A DNA stretch of 30,785 nucleotides from Chitinispirillales bacterium (GTDB lineage Bacteria > Fibrobacterota > Chitinivibrionia > Chitinivibrionales > Chitinivibrionaceae), in the NCBI GenBank assembly GCA_031254455.1, contig JAIRUI010000034.1, positions 1-30,785 of the forward strand, read 5' to 3'. The translations under genes were made by a program, and so were the position numbers. A model generated the notes under the pieces. That model did not search any database, had not been told where the DNA came from, and worked only from the letters and a program-made list of their open reading frames with translations. The first letter of the stretch is position 1. The number at the start of each line of letters is the position of its first letter. This document shows positions 8,066 to 16,236 of the stretch, piece after piece.

Positions 8066-8593
8066 GTGCTTTTAAATTCGCATGATTTTGTTGCGATTGC
8101 GAAAATAGGAAAACCATTCGGACTTAAGGGAGCGTGTAATTTATTTCCGATAGGGGAGACGTTATTAAATTCCGATCCGCCTGTATCGTTGTGGATCGGA
8201 AACGAATCGTCTATAGAAAAAATTGTTTTGGCAGACATTGGCGGCGGGAAAAATTCTTTTTATTGTTTTTTTAAGGATTGTTTCGACAGAGATGAGGCCG
8301 AAAAGTTAAAGAATTTTTTTCTGTACATTGAAAAAGAGCGATTGCCGAAATTAGAAAAAGGGGAATTTTATTTTTGTGATTTGATTGGGATTTCGGTAGA
8401 AACGGAGTCTGGTGAAAAATTAGGAATCGTTAAAGATGTTTTTAATTATCCGACGACTGACGCGATTATTATAGAGACGGACGAAGGTAAAGAAATAACA
8501 ATTCCGTTCAGAAAAGAAATTGTTAAACGCGTTGTCCTTGAAGAAAGCAGGATGTTTATTGACAGGGCGACAATAGAAGATTTGATGTTATAA
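8066..8593 (+). CDS. rimM: 16S rRNA processing protein RimM
   Basis: RimM assists 30S head maturation and binds uS19. The N-terminal RimM barrel ('AKIGKPFGLKGACNLFPIGET') and the PRC-like C-terminal half ('GEFYFCDLIGISVETESGEKLGIVKDVFNYPTTDAIII', then 'ITIPFRKEIVKRV') are both present. The 175-residue length is usual. It starts at GTG 8066, 12 bases after the rpsP stop, behind an AAGGTGG ribosome-binding site. Its stop directly abuts the trmD start, so the two are translationally coupled. Confidence 0.95.
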   Translation: MLLNSHDFVAIAKIGKPFGLKGACNLFPIGETLLNSDPPVSLWIGNESSIEKIVLADIGGGKNSFYCFFKDCFDRDEAEKLKNFFLYIEKERLPKLEKGEFYFCDLIGISVETESGEKLGIVKDVFNYPTTDAIIIETDEGKEITIPFRKEIVKRVVLEESRMFIDRATIEDLML

Positions 8594-9295
8594 GTGTTCT
8601 TTGATATATTGACGTTGTTTCCGAATATGTTTGACGGAGTGTTTTCCGAAAGTGTTTTAGCTCGCGCTGTAAAAAAAGGAATAATTTCGATTAAAACCGA
8701 TAACATTCGCGATTATACTACCGATAAACACAGGACAGTTGACGACGAAGCGTACGGCGGAGAACCCGGAATGGTTATGAAACCCGAGCCTGTTGCGGCG
8801 GCGATAAAAAAGGCGAGAGAAAGACATAAAAATGAAAATATTCGAGTAATTTTTCTTTCTCCTTGCGGAAAACCGATAAACCATTCAGTCGTTTCTGAAA
8901 TGACAAAATATGACGGACTTGTACTTTTGTGCGGGCATTACAAAGGAATTGATCAAAGGGTTATCGATCTTTATGTTGACGAGGAATTGTCGTTAGGAGA
9001 TTTCGTGCTTTCGGGCGGCGAGATACCTGCAATGGCTTTGATTGACGCCGTTAGTCGTCTTATTCCGGGTGTGTTGGGAAACGAGATGAGCGCTTCTTCG
9101 GATTCATATTACGGCGGATTGCTTTCGGCTCCTTGTTATACGAGACCGGAAATATTTGAAGGGATAAACGTTCCGCAAGTTTTGTTGTCGGGACATCACG
9201 GAAATATAGCGAAGTGGCACAAAGAAACGTCAGAGGAACTGACTAAAAAGAAACGTTTTGATATTTGGTTGAAATACGAACAGAAAAACAAATAA
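8594..9295 (+). CDS. trmD: tRNA (guanine-37-N1)-methyltransferase TrmD
   Basis: TrmD is a SPOUT enzyme that methylates G37 of tRNAs using S-adenosylmethionine, preventing +1 frameshifting. The N-terminus 'FDILTLFPNMF' and 'DDEAYGGEPGMVMKPEPV' are diagnostic. The trefoil-knot AdoMet site is visible in 'LLCGHYKGIDQRV' and 'ELSLGDFVLSGGE'. At 233 residues it is full length. It starts at GTG immediately after the rimM TAA with no intergenic base. The position in the operon is the conserved one. Confidence 0.97.
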   Translation: MFFDILTLFPNMFDGVFSESVLARAVKKGIISIKTDNIRDYTTDKHRTVDDEAYGGEPGMVMKPEPVAAAIKKARERHKNENIRVIFLSPCGKPINHSVVSEMTKYDGLVLLCGHYKGIDQRVIDLYVDEELSLGDFVLSGGEIPAMALIDAVSRLIPGVLGNEMSASSDSYYGGLLSAPCYTRPEIFEGINVPQVLLSGHHGNIAKWHKETSEELTKKKRFDIWLKYEQKNK

Positions 9296-9322
9296 TATAA
9301 TGCCTTTGGAGGTGGTATAAAA

Positions 9323-9709
9323 GTGGATTTAATTAAACAAATTGAAAAAAGGTATCTTAAAGAAACCGCGAAGACAGAGTTTTCGGCCGGGGATACCGTA
9401 ACTGTAAATTATCGTATCCAAGAGGGCGGTAAAACCCGTATTCAGAAATATACCGGCGTTGTCATTCAAAAGAGAAACGGTAATGGAATGAATGGAACGT
9501 TTACCGTTCGTAAAGCGTCGGCAAACGGCATTTTCGTGGAAAGAATTTTTGCTCTCAACTCTCCTCTCATAGAGGAAATTACTTTAGAAGCGAGAGGCAG
9601 AGTTCGCCGTGCGAGGATCTACTATTTGAGACAGAGAATCGGTAAATCTGCAAGAATTCGTGAGTTGAAAGTACAAAATACGAACAACAATACTATCAAT
9701 GAAGAATAA
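9323..9709 (+). CDS. rplS: 50S ribosomal protein bL19
   Basis: This is ribosomal protein bL19, located at the 30S-50S interface. Recognisable blocks are 'FSAGDTVTVNYRIQEGGKTRIQKYTGVVIQ', 'GTFTVRKASANGIFVERIF' and 'RRARIYYLRQRIGKSARI'. The length is 128 residues, with a short Asn-rich tail. The start is GTG 9323 behind GGAGGTGG. It is the last gene of the rpsP operon; no clear hairpin terminator was found in the 103 bases after it. Confidence 0.97.
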   Translation: MDLIKQIEKRYLKETAKTEFSAGDTVTVNYRIQEGGKTRIQKYTGVVIQKRNGNGMNGTFTVRKASANGIFVERIFALNSPLIEEITLEARGRVRRARIYYLRQRIGKSARIRELKVQNTNNNTINEE

Positions 9710-9812
9710 ATGTTGTTTGTATAGTAATTTTTTATTTTTGTGACGGAAGAGACGTATAGTTGTAATAGTACTTCTTTTTCGTTTATCGTTCGCGATTAAG
9801 ACGGAGACGTTC

Positions 9813-10268
9813 ATGAATAAAAGTGATTATCGTCCCAATGTTTGTGTGGTTGTTCTGCATCCCGAGAACGGGAAAGTGTTATTGTGTCACCGTTGCGGAT
9901 TTTTGCCTGGTGAAGGCTGGCAGTTTCCGCAAGGCGGGATTGACGAAACATTGCCCCTTGAAGAAGAAATGAGAAGGGAATTGAAAGAAGAAGCCGGTAC
10001 GGACGAAGTTGATATTGTGGGAATATCTTCCGGTGAATACTATTATGATTTTCCAGAACATGCGTATCGTAAAAGAGGCGGATTTCGCGGACAACGGCAA
10101 AAATGGATTCTTGTGCGTCTAAAAGACGAGAAGTTTGTAAACGTTAACACGAAAAGACCTGAATTTGATTCTTACGAATGGGTTTCTCCTAAAATAGCGC
10201 TTATGCGTACGGTAGATTTTAAGCAGAGCATATATCATAAAGCGCTTACGGAATTGAACGTTTTGTAA
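9813..10268 (+). CDS. rppH: RppH-like Nudix hydrolase (RNA pyrophosphohydrolase)
   Basis: RppH removes pyrophosphate from the 5' triphosphate end of mRNA to trigger RNase-E-type decay. The Nudix box G-x5-E-x7-REL-x-EE-x-G lies at about residues 41-63 (GGIDE...EEEMRRELKEEAGT), and all catalytic Glu positions are present. The N-terminal 'YRPNVCVVVLHPENGKVLLCHR' and 'GWQFPQGG' are typical of RppH rather than generic Nudix proteins. The 151-residue length fits. The start ATG has GGAG six bases upstream. Ap4A hydrolase is the alternative, since IalA/RppH share this architecture. Confidence 0.85.
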   Translation: MNKSDYRPNVCVVVLHPENGKVLLCHRCGFLPGEGWQFPQGGIDETLPLEEEMRRELKEEAGTDEVDIVGISSGEYYYDFPEHAYRKRGGFRGQRQKWILVRLKDEKFVNVNTKRPEFDSYEWVSPKIALMRTVDFKQSIYHKALTELNVL

Positions 10269-10308
10269 AACTATAAAATTATTTTAATATTTTCTGGGAA
10301 GAAATGTT

Positions 10309-11043
10309 TTGGGATTATTCAAATCAATTTTTGTCTTTATCGTATATATTATTATCGGCATAGTTTTTTTATTTTTTACGGGACCTTTTTCCTTGCTTTT
10401 TATTCCATTCAAAAAACACAAAAAGATATTTTCAAAGTTTTTACGCGGATATATGAAATGGATGGTGTATGACATTCTGTCGTTTTTTCAAGTGCTTAAA
10501 ATTAAGGAAGCCACGGGCTTACAAAACTTCCACGGAACAGGGATTGTAATTTCAAATCACCAAAGTTTTTTTGACGGATTTTTGGTCATGGGACACGTTC
10601 CGTCCGTTCCGTTGGTAAAATCGTCATATAAATTTAATCCGTTTTTCAATTGTGTTATTATGTTTTTTGATTTTGTGGAAATTGATACTACTCCGACAGG
10701 AATAATGAAAGCGGACGAAAAAATCCGCCGTTTGCTTAAAAGCGGGCAGTCGGTTTATATATGTCCGGAAGGAACGCGCAACAGTGATGGGAAAATCGGC
10801 AAATTTCATTCTTTAGCATTCAAAATCGCAGAAGATTTGAAAGTTCCGCTTTTTCCTATAGTTATTCATTATGACAGACCGATTCTAGGTAAATCCGGAA
10901 GTAGTTTTATATTTTCGCAAAAAGTAGATGTAAAAATTCATATTTTGGAATCAATTATTCCGCAGGAAAATCAAACATCCGTACAGCTGTTGAAAGAAGC
11001 TCATGGTATAATGAAAACGGAATTTGAAAAGATGTCTATATAG
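10309..11043 (+). CDS. 1-acyl-sn-glycerol-3-phosphate acyltransferase (PlsC-like)
   Basis: This is a membrane-bound acyltransferase that probably adds the second acyl chain to lysophosphatidate. An N-terminal hydrophobic segment (about 5-33) precedes the catalytic HX4D motif HQSFFD (84-89) and the substrate-binding EGTR motif (154-157, 'YICPEGTRNSDG'). The length of 244 residues is normal. The best start is TTG 10309 with GGGAAG upstream; the nearby ATG at 10304 is out of frame and closes quickly. It stands between rppH and a DJ-1 gene with short gaps. A related acyltransferase of other substrate specificity cannot be excluded. Confidence 0.85.
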   Translation: MGLFKSIFVFIVYIIIGIVFLFFTGPFSLLFIPFKKHKKIFSKFLRGYMKWMVYDILSFFQVLKIKEATGLQNFHGTGIVISNHQSFFDGFLVMGHVPSVPLVKSSYKFNPFFNCVIMFFDFVEIDTTPTGIMKADEKIRRLLKSGQSVYICPEGTRNSDGKIGKFHSLAFKIAEDLKVPLFPIVIHYDRPILGKSGSSFIFSQKVDVKIHILESIIPQENQTSVQLLKEAHGIMKTEFEKMSI

Positions 11044-11071
11044 TCAAGATTTTGTATGAAAGGGGAAAGCA

Positions 11072-11605
11072 ATGAAAGCGCTTATTATTTTGGCGGACGG
11101 GTTTGAAGAAATAGAGGCAATCACGCCGATTGATTTGCTTGTAAGGGCTGGAATTGATGTTGTAACCGCAGGTTTGGGTAAAAAGGAAATATGCGGTTCA
11201 CACAAGATAAAAATAGTCGTCGATGAAATTTTAGACAAATCAAAAGACAATTTTGACGCGGTAATTTTACCCGGAGGTCCCGGACATTTGAATTTAATGA
11301 ACAGCAACGATGTTTTGGAAATTGTTAAGAAGTTTTACGAAAACAAGAAACTATGCTGCGCAATTTGCGCAGCGCCGAAAGTTTTTGACAAGGCTCAAAT
11401 TTTGGAAAACAAAAAATACACTTGTTTCCCATCAATGCAAAAAGAAATAAAAAGCGGTAATTATTGCGACGACGCGGTGGTGTGCGACGGAAATATCATA
11501 ACTTCAAGGTCGGCCGGTACGGCTTTTGATTTTTCGTTCGCCGTTATTGAAAATCTTTTGAACAATAATGAGGCTAAATCGGTTAAAGACAAGATTTATT
11601 ACTGA
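11072..11605 (+). CDS. DJ-1/PfpI family protein (YajL-like)
   Basis: This protein belongs to the DJ-1/ThiJ/PfpI superfamily. The conserved acidic residue near the nucleophile is in 'ADGFEEIEAITPIDLLVRAG'. The nucleophile elbow is 'CCAICAAPKVF' with the reactive Cys at about 99, and 'VILPGGPGHLNLM' is also typical. The length of 177 residues matches YajL/DJ-1, which act in oxidative and glycation stress; the exact activity is debated for the family. ATG 11072 has AGGGGAAAG upstream. Its 3' end overlaps the convergent radical SAM gene by 23 bases. Confidence 0.88.
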   Translation: MKALIILADGFEEIEAITPIDLLVRAGIDVVTAGLGKKEICGSHKIKIVVDEILDKSKDNFDAVILPGGPGHLNLMNSNDVLEIVKKFYENKKLCCAICAAPKVFDKAQILENKKYTCFPSMQKEIKSGNYCDDAVVCDGNIITSRSAGTAFDFSFAVIENLLNNNEAKSVKDKIYY

Positions 11606-12452
11606 TTTTTTGTGAAAATTTTTGTTGAGCAAACGCACATTTTTGACAAATTTTTTCTACCATGATCTTTTGAGAAAATCCGCCTATAATCGCTTTAGTG
11701 CGCGGTGAATTCAATATTTGCGTAACGTTCTTTTCGTCAATATTTCCAAGTTCAATTTCGCCGTTTTTGTCCAAGCAACAGGGGACGACCCGTCCATCCG
11801 CAAGAATCGCAAAATGTGTTTGAAGCCCATAACAAAATCCTTTTTTTTGAACTGGAGCGGTTTTATCCCACGAAAACGGCGAGTCGAAATGAACAAACAG
11901 GTTTTGTGTAATTTTTTGTTTTTTTCTACCGTTTGATGTATGGGGCGTTATTTTAATTCCGTTAAATTTGGCTTGCAGAATTTCGATTGTTTTTTGAAAG
12001 TGAAAATTTTGTGGATTTTGATAATTCCAAAAACGAAAAGATATAGGTAAATCGCTTCTCTTATCCGCCAAATTCAACGCTGAACCGACAATTTTCTCAA
12101 TCTCGTTAGAATTCTGCGCGGAATGAACCGAAACGTTAAATTCTCGTAATGCGGGAGAAAGAAGTGCGGCAAATCGCTCTTCAATCAAAATTCCGTTTGT
12201 CGTAATTGCGATTGAAACGTTTAATTTTTGTGCAATTTCCAAAAATTCTTTAATGTTTGGATGTAAAAGCGGTTCGCCGCCGACATATAAATAAATCTTT
12301 TCGCATAAATTTGCGATTTGTTTTATACGGTTTTCAAATCTCTCAATTGATAAAAACACAGGTTCTCGCGTTGTTCCCAAACAAAACGAACAGCTTTTAT
12401 TGCAAACATTTGTTATTTCAAGGTAAATTTTTTTGAATCGACGGTTTTTCAT
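11583..12452 (-). CDS. Radical SAM protein with SPASM-like C-terminus
   Basis: The N-terminus has the radical SAM CX3CX2C motif for the 4Fe-4S cluster (C-NKS-C-SF-C, about residues 17-24 from the chosen start). Features of the AdoMet-binding fold follow ('IYLYVGGEPLLHPNIKEFL', 'ITTNGILI'). The C-terminus has 'GRVVPCCLDKNGEIELGNI' and 'CQKCAF', a cysteine pattern like SPASM/twitch auxiliary cluster domains. I choose the ATG at 12452, five bases after the radA stop, because the conserved motif begins just after it; an upstream in-frame start at 12497 would overlap radA. SPASM proteins modify peptides, proteins or small molecules, but no precursor peptide gene is visible nearby. The substrate is unknown. 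Confidence 0.85.
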   Translation of the reverse strand: MKNRRFKKIYLEITNVCNKSCSFCLGTTREPVFLSIERFENRIKQIANLCEKIYLYVGGEPLLHPNIKEFLEIAQKLNVSIAITTNGILIEERFAALLSPALREFNVSVHSAQNSNEIEKIVGSALNLADKRSDLPISFRFWNYQNPQNFHFQKTIEILQAKFNGIKITPHTSNGRKKQKITQNLFVHFDSPFSWDKTAPVQKKGFCYGLQTHFAILADGRVVPCCLDKNGEIELGNIDEKNVTQILNSPRTKAIIGGFSQKIMVEKICQKCAFAQQKFSQKISNKSCL

Positions 12453-12457
12453 AAAAT

Positions 12458-13822
12458 TTATCTCAAAATTTCGCCCAATCGGCAAATATCTCTGCAAACA
12501 ATCATTGCAAGCTGGATTTCTTTTGAAATTTTTGGCACGGCTGGACAGATAACTTTTTCAAATCCCATAGCTATAACTTCTTTTATGCGTTTTTCCATAT
12601 CTACTACCGGACGAATCTCACCGCCCAAACCCAATTCGCCCATAAATGAATATTCAACAGGAATTACTTTGTTTGTGTAGGACGAAACTATAGCCGCCGC
12701 AACCGCCAGATCGACAGCCGGCTCGCTTACGTTCAAACCACCGGTTACATTTACGAAAATATCGTAATCACCCAGAGAAATTCCTGTGTATTTTTCCAAG
12801 ACTGCTGAAATCAGGGCGATTCTTTTGGGATTTATTCCGTTTGCTACGCGCTGTGAATTTCCAAAATGACTTTTGTTGACAAGCGCTTGAATTTCGACCA
12901 TAATTACACGACTTCCTTCAATTAGCGGAACCGTCGCGCAGCCAGGGCGTTTGCGTGAAAGTTCGTTCAGAAATATTTTTGCCGTGTCGCGAATTTCCGA
13001 CAAACCTTGCGCGGACATGTCAAAAACCGCTATTTCTCCGCTTGCTCCGAAACGATTTTTTTGCCCTCGTAAAATACGAAACCTGTTAAAATCTTCACCT
13101 TCAAAAGTTAAAATCACATCGACAATGTGTTCTAAAAGGCGCGGTCCGGCGATTGAACCTTCTTTGGTTATATGCCCTATTATCACGATTGCCGTCGAAT
13201 ATTTTTTTGCAAAATTCGTCAAAATTGCCGCACAGCTTCTGACTTGTGACACGCTGCCGCTTATCCCTTCGGTTTCATCGCTAAAAATTGTTTGAATAGA
13301 ATCAATTATCGCCAAATCGGGTTTTTCTCTTTCCAATATTTCGATCAGTTGTTCGACACAGGTTTCCGTAGCTATTTTTATGGGCGATTTATCGGCAAAA
13401 ATTCGTTTTGCGCGAATGGCGATTTGTTCGATGGACTCTTCTCCGGAAACATAAAAAACCTTTTTGCCGCAGTCTGCGGCTTTAGAGGCGATTTGTAAAA
13501 GGAGAGTGGATTTTCCTATGCCGGGACTTCCGGCGATAAGCGAAATCGAACCTGTGACGATTCCACCGCCGAATACCGCATCTACCTGCTGAAAGCCGGT
13601 TTCTGTCCGCTTTGGCTCAATAGTCGCATAATTTGGTAATTCTACAGTATCCGGAGAGGAATTTTGAGAAGAAAAAACATTACCGTTTTTTTTGCCGCCG
13701 CTTTGACGAAATTCTTTAACCGTTCCAAACGCTCCGCACGACGAGCATTTTCCCATCCATTTTATAAATGTATCTCCGCACTGCGAACACATAAATTGCG
13801 TTTTATCTTTCTTTGCCGCCAT
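12458..13822 (-). CDS. radA: DNA repair protein RadA
   Basis: RadA (Sms) is a RecA-like branch-migration ATPase for recombination intermediates. In order it has an N-terminal C4 zinc finger (CSQC...CSSC), Walker A 'GSPGIGKST', Walker B 'LAIIDSIQTIF', the RadA-specific KNRFG motif and a C-terminal Lon-like domain ('NVTGGLNVSEPAVDLAVAAAI', 'GELGLGGEIRPV'). About 454 residues is the standard size. ATG 13822 is chosen because it starts just ahead of the zinc finger; a TTG 30 bases upstream is possible, and neither has a strong ribosome-binding site. The radical SAM gene follows five bases after the stop. Confidence 0.95.
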   Translation of the reverse strand: MAAKKDKTQFMCSQCGDTFIKWMGKCSSCGAFGTVKEFRQSGGKKNGNVFSSQNSSPDTVELPNYATIEPKRTETGFQQVDAVFGGGIVTGSISLIAGSPGIGKSTLLLQIASKAADCGKKVFYVSGEESIEQIAIRAKRIFADKSPIKIATETCVEQLIEILEREKPDLAIIDSIQTIFSDETEGISGSVSQVRSCAAILTNFAKKYSTAIVIIGHITKEGSIAGPRLLEHIVDVILTFEGEDFNRFRILRGQKNRFGASGEIAVFDMSAQGLSEIRDTAKIFLNELSRKRPGCATVPLIEGSRVIMVEIQALVNKSHFGNSQRVANGINPKRIALISAVLEKYTGISLGDYDIFVNVTGGLNVSEPAVDLAVAAAIVSSYTNKVIPVEYSFMGELGLGGEIRPVVDMEKRIKEVIAMGFEKVICPAVPKISKEIQLAMIVCRDICRLGEILR

Positions 13823-14132
13823 ACCCGCCGTTCTAAAAAATGTTTTCTGCAAGTTTCAGAAAAGAAAATAGTTTTTTACCCGAAACCAAATCAAAAAATT
13901 CATCTCGCTTTTTTCTTGCTCAAAAATTGTAAACCGTTAAACGTTCTAAAACGAAACGTAAAGTAATGGACGTAGTTGTAATTATTATAATTCTATGTTT
14001 AAGTTTTGTTTCAGAATGAAACGTTTTTTTATTGGCATGAAAATTGATTCTTTGATTTTGTAGTTGCTGCATGCGGCAAATTAATTAAAACAAGATCAAT
14101 TTTTAGTTTAAAACAACTTAAAGGAGTATTTT
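13823..14132 (+). promoter_or_regulatory. groE upstream region with palindromes; no CIRCE
   Basis: This non-coding 310-base gap separates divergent radA and groES. I find no CIRCE operator (TTAGCACTC-N9-GAGTGCTAA). Instead there is a perfect 6-bp inverted repeat GTTTCA-GAA-TGAAAC (14008-14022). A near-palindrome TTGCTGCATGCGGCAA (14064-14079) has one mismatched pair. A sigma-54-like TTGGCATGAAAATTGAT (14032-14048) matches 11 of 13 consensus positions but lacks the -12 GC. A TATAAT lies at 13986-13991. The AAGGAG site for groES is at about 14121. Confidence 0.4.
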
Positions 14133-14405
14133 ATGGCTATTAAACCGATTGGTGAGAGAGTGTTGATTGAAACGCTTGAGGCGGAAACAAAAACCGCGGG
14201 CGGAATTATTATTCCCGACAACGCGCAGGAAAAACCGCAGCAAGGAAAAGTTATTGCTGTCGGAGACGGAACAGCGGAAATTAAACTTACGCTTAAAGCG
14301 GGCGACAAAGTTTTGTACGGTAAATATGCCGGCACGGAGATTACTTACGAGGGTAAAAAATACATCGTTATGAAAGAATCGGATGTATTGGCGGTCATAA
14401 ACTAA
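14133..14405 (+). CDS. groES: Co-chaperonin GroES
   Basis: GroES is the heptameric lid of the GroEL chaperonin. 'IKPIGERVLIETLEAETKTAGGIIIPDNAQEKPQQGKV' includes the mobile loop with the hydrophobic GGIIIP anchor, and 'GDKVLYGKYAGTEITYEGKKYIVMKESDVLAVI' is the conserved C-terminal half. The length is 90 residues. ATG 14133 is preceded by AAGGAG. It lies 36 bases upstream of groEL in the usual operon. Confidence 0.97.
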   Translation: MAIKPIGERVLIETLEAETKTAGGIIIPDNAQEKPQQGKVIAVGDGTAEIKLTLKAGDKVLYGKYAGTEITYEGKKYIVMKESDVLAVIN

Positions 14406-14441
14406 ACAATTTCAAAATAAAAAAAAGGAGATTAAAGAATT

Positions 14442-16079
14442 ATGGGAGCAAAACAAATTGCATTTGGAGCGGAAGCGCGTGAAAAACTTCTTAACGGCGT
14501 GGACATTCTCGCAAACGCCGTGAAAGCGACGCTGGGACCGAAAGGAAGAAATGTAGTTCTTGATAAGAGTTTCGGAGCGCCGACGGTAACAAAAGACGGA
14601 GTTTCGGTTGCAAAAGAGATTGAGCTTGAAGACAAATTTGAGAACATGGGTGCGCAATTGGTTAAGGAAGTCGCTTCGAAAACTTCCGACGGCGTAGGCG
14701 ACGGTACTACTACGGCGACGGTACTTGCACAAGCGATCGCCCGCGTAGGACTTAAAAACGTTACGGCAGGCGCAAATCCGATGGATTTGAAAAGAGGTAT
14801 AGACAAAGCGGTGAAAGCGCTTGTCGCGGAACTTAAAACCTTATCAAAAAAAATCAACGGAAAAAAAGAAGTTGCGCAAGTAGGCTCAATTTCAGCAAAT
14901 AACGACCAAGAAATCGGAAATTTACTTGCGGATGCGATGGAGAAAGTAGGTAACGACGGAGTTATCACCGTAGAAGAAGCGAAATCCATCGACACGACGC
15001 TTGACGTCGTTGAAGGAATGCAATTTGACCGCGGATATGTATCGGCGTATTTCATTACCGACGTCGATGCGCAGGAAGCGGTTTTGGACGACGCCCTTAT
15101 ATTGATTCACGACAAGAAAATAAGCACGATGAAAGATATTCTTCCGATTTTGGAAAAAGTATCGCAGCAGGGACGTCAACTCTTGATAATCGCCGAAGAT
15201 ATCGACGGTGAAGCTCTTGCGACTTTGGTTGTGAATCGCTTGAGAGGAACGCTCAAGATTTGCGCCGTGAAAGCTCCGGGATTTGGCGATCGCCGCAAAG
15301 CTATGTTGGAAGATATTGCAGTATTGACAGGCGGACAGGTGATTTCGGAAGAAGCGGGTTACAAATTGGAAAATACCACTTTGGATATGCTTGGAAAAGC
15401 AAAAAGAATTACGGTTGAAAAAGAAAACACCACAATTATCGAAGGCGCTGGCAGTTCAAAAGAAATTCAAGCGAGAATTTCGCAAATTAAAAAGCAAATC
15501 GAAGATACCACTTCGGATTACGACCGTGAAAAATTGCAGGAACGTCTTGCAAAACTTGCCGGCGGAGTTGCGGTTCTTAAAATCGGCGCGGCTACCGAAA
15601 CCGAAATGAAAGAGAAAAAAGCGAGAGTCGAAGACGCTTTACACGCTACAAGAGCGGCTGTAGAAGAAGGTATAGTTCCCGGAGGAGGCGTTGCTCTTAT
15701 TCGCGTCGCTCACGTATTGGACGGCGTAAAAGTAGAAAACGACGACCAGAAACTCGGCATCGAGATTGTTCGTAAAGCGATTGAAGAGCCGCTTCGTCAG
15801 ATTGTTGCAAACGCAGGACAAGAAGCAAGCGTTGTCGTAAACGAAGTTCGTAAAAACAAAGGCGATTTCGGATATAACGCATACACCGACAAATACGAAA
15901 ATTTGTATGAGTCCGGCGTTATTGACCCTGTGAAAGTGACCAGAACGGCGCTTGAAAACGCGGCATCCATTGCGGGGCTTATTTTAACGACGGAAGCGCT
16001 TGTAAGTGACGCTCCTTCCGACAAAAAAGCGCCGGCAATGCCTGCAGGCGGTATGGGCGGATACGACGGAATGATGTAA
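14442..16079 (+). CDS. groEL: Chaperonin GroEL
   Basis: GroEL is the double-ring ATP-driven folding chamber. The nucleotide-binding 'TLGPKGRNVVLDKSFGAPTVTKDGVSVAKEIELEDKFENMGAQ' region, 'DGTTTATVLAQAI' and the apical domain are intact. The C-terminus ends in the typical Gly-Met-rich tail (MPAGGMGGYDGMM). The 545-residue length is standard. The start is behind AAAGGAG. A perfect 14-bp stem terminator lies 28 bases after the stop. It is the only GroEL copy in the window. Confidence 0.98.
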   Translation: MGAKQIAFGAEAREKLLNGVDILANAVKATLGPKGRNVVLDKSFGAPTVTKDGVSVAKEIELEDKFENMGAQLVKEVASKTSDGVGDGTTTATVLAQAIARVGLKNVTAGANPMDLKRGIDKAVKALVAELKTLSKKINGKKEVAQVGSISANNDQEIGNLLADAMEKVGNDGVITVEEAKSIDTTLDVVEGMQFDRGYVSAYFITDVDAQEAVLDDALILIHDKKISTMKDILPILEKVSQQGRQLLIIAEDIDGEALATLVVNRLRGTLKICAVKAPGFGDRRKAMLEDIAVLTGGQVISEEAGYKLENTTLDMLGKAKRITVEKENTTIIEGAGSSKEIQARISQIKKQIEDTTSDYDREKLQERLAKLAGGVAVLKIGAATETEMKEKKARVEDALHATRAAVEEGIVPGGGVALIRVAHVLDGVKVENDDQKLGIEIVRKAIEEPLRQIVANAGQEASVVVNEVRKNKGDFGYNAYTDKYENLYESGVIDPVKVTRTALENAASIAGLILTTEALVSDAPSDKKAPAMPAGGMGGYDGMM

Positions 16080-16107
16080 TTTCCCGAGAAAATTAGTAAT
16101 AATTTGC

Positions 16108-16140
16108 AAAAAGACAGGTTTGATTAAAACCTGTCTTTTT
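16108..16140 (+). terminator. Rho-independent terminator after groEL
   Basis: A perfect 14-bp stem (16108-16121 with 16127-16140) surrounds the loop GATTA and ends in TTTTT followed by GTTTTTG. The core arms are GACAGGTTT and AAACCTGTC. It lies 28 bases past the groEL stop and would end the groE transcript. Confidence 0.92.
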
Positions 16141-16236
16141 GTTTTTGTGTTAAAATAAAAAAATATTTATTTCAAATACGTGTAAAAAAGTATATTTGCA
16201 ATAGTTTTGTCATAATTTTAAAAAGGAGAATTTACC

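Noticed and set aside
13823..14132. CIRCE/HrcA operator upstream of groES
   Set aside because: Neither TTAGCACTC nor GAGTGCTAA, nor a close variant at the right spacing, is present.
14432..15055. 207-codon minus-strand frame inside groEL
   Set aside because: It is a shadow of the highly conserved groEL frame; its Ser/Ala/Phe-rich composition is typical of antisense frames.
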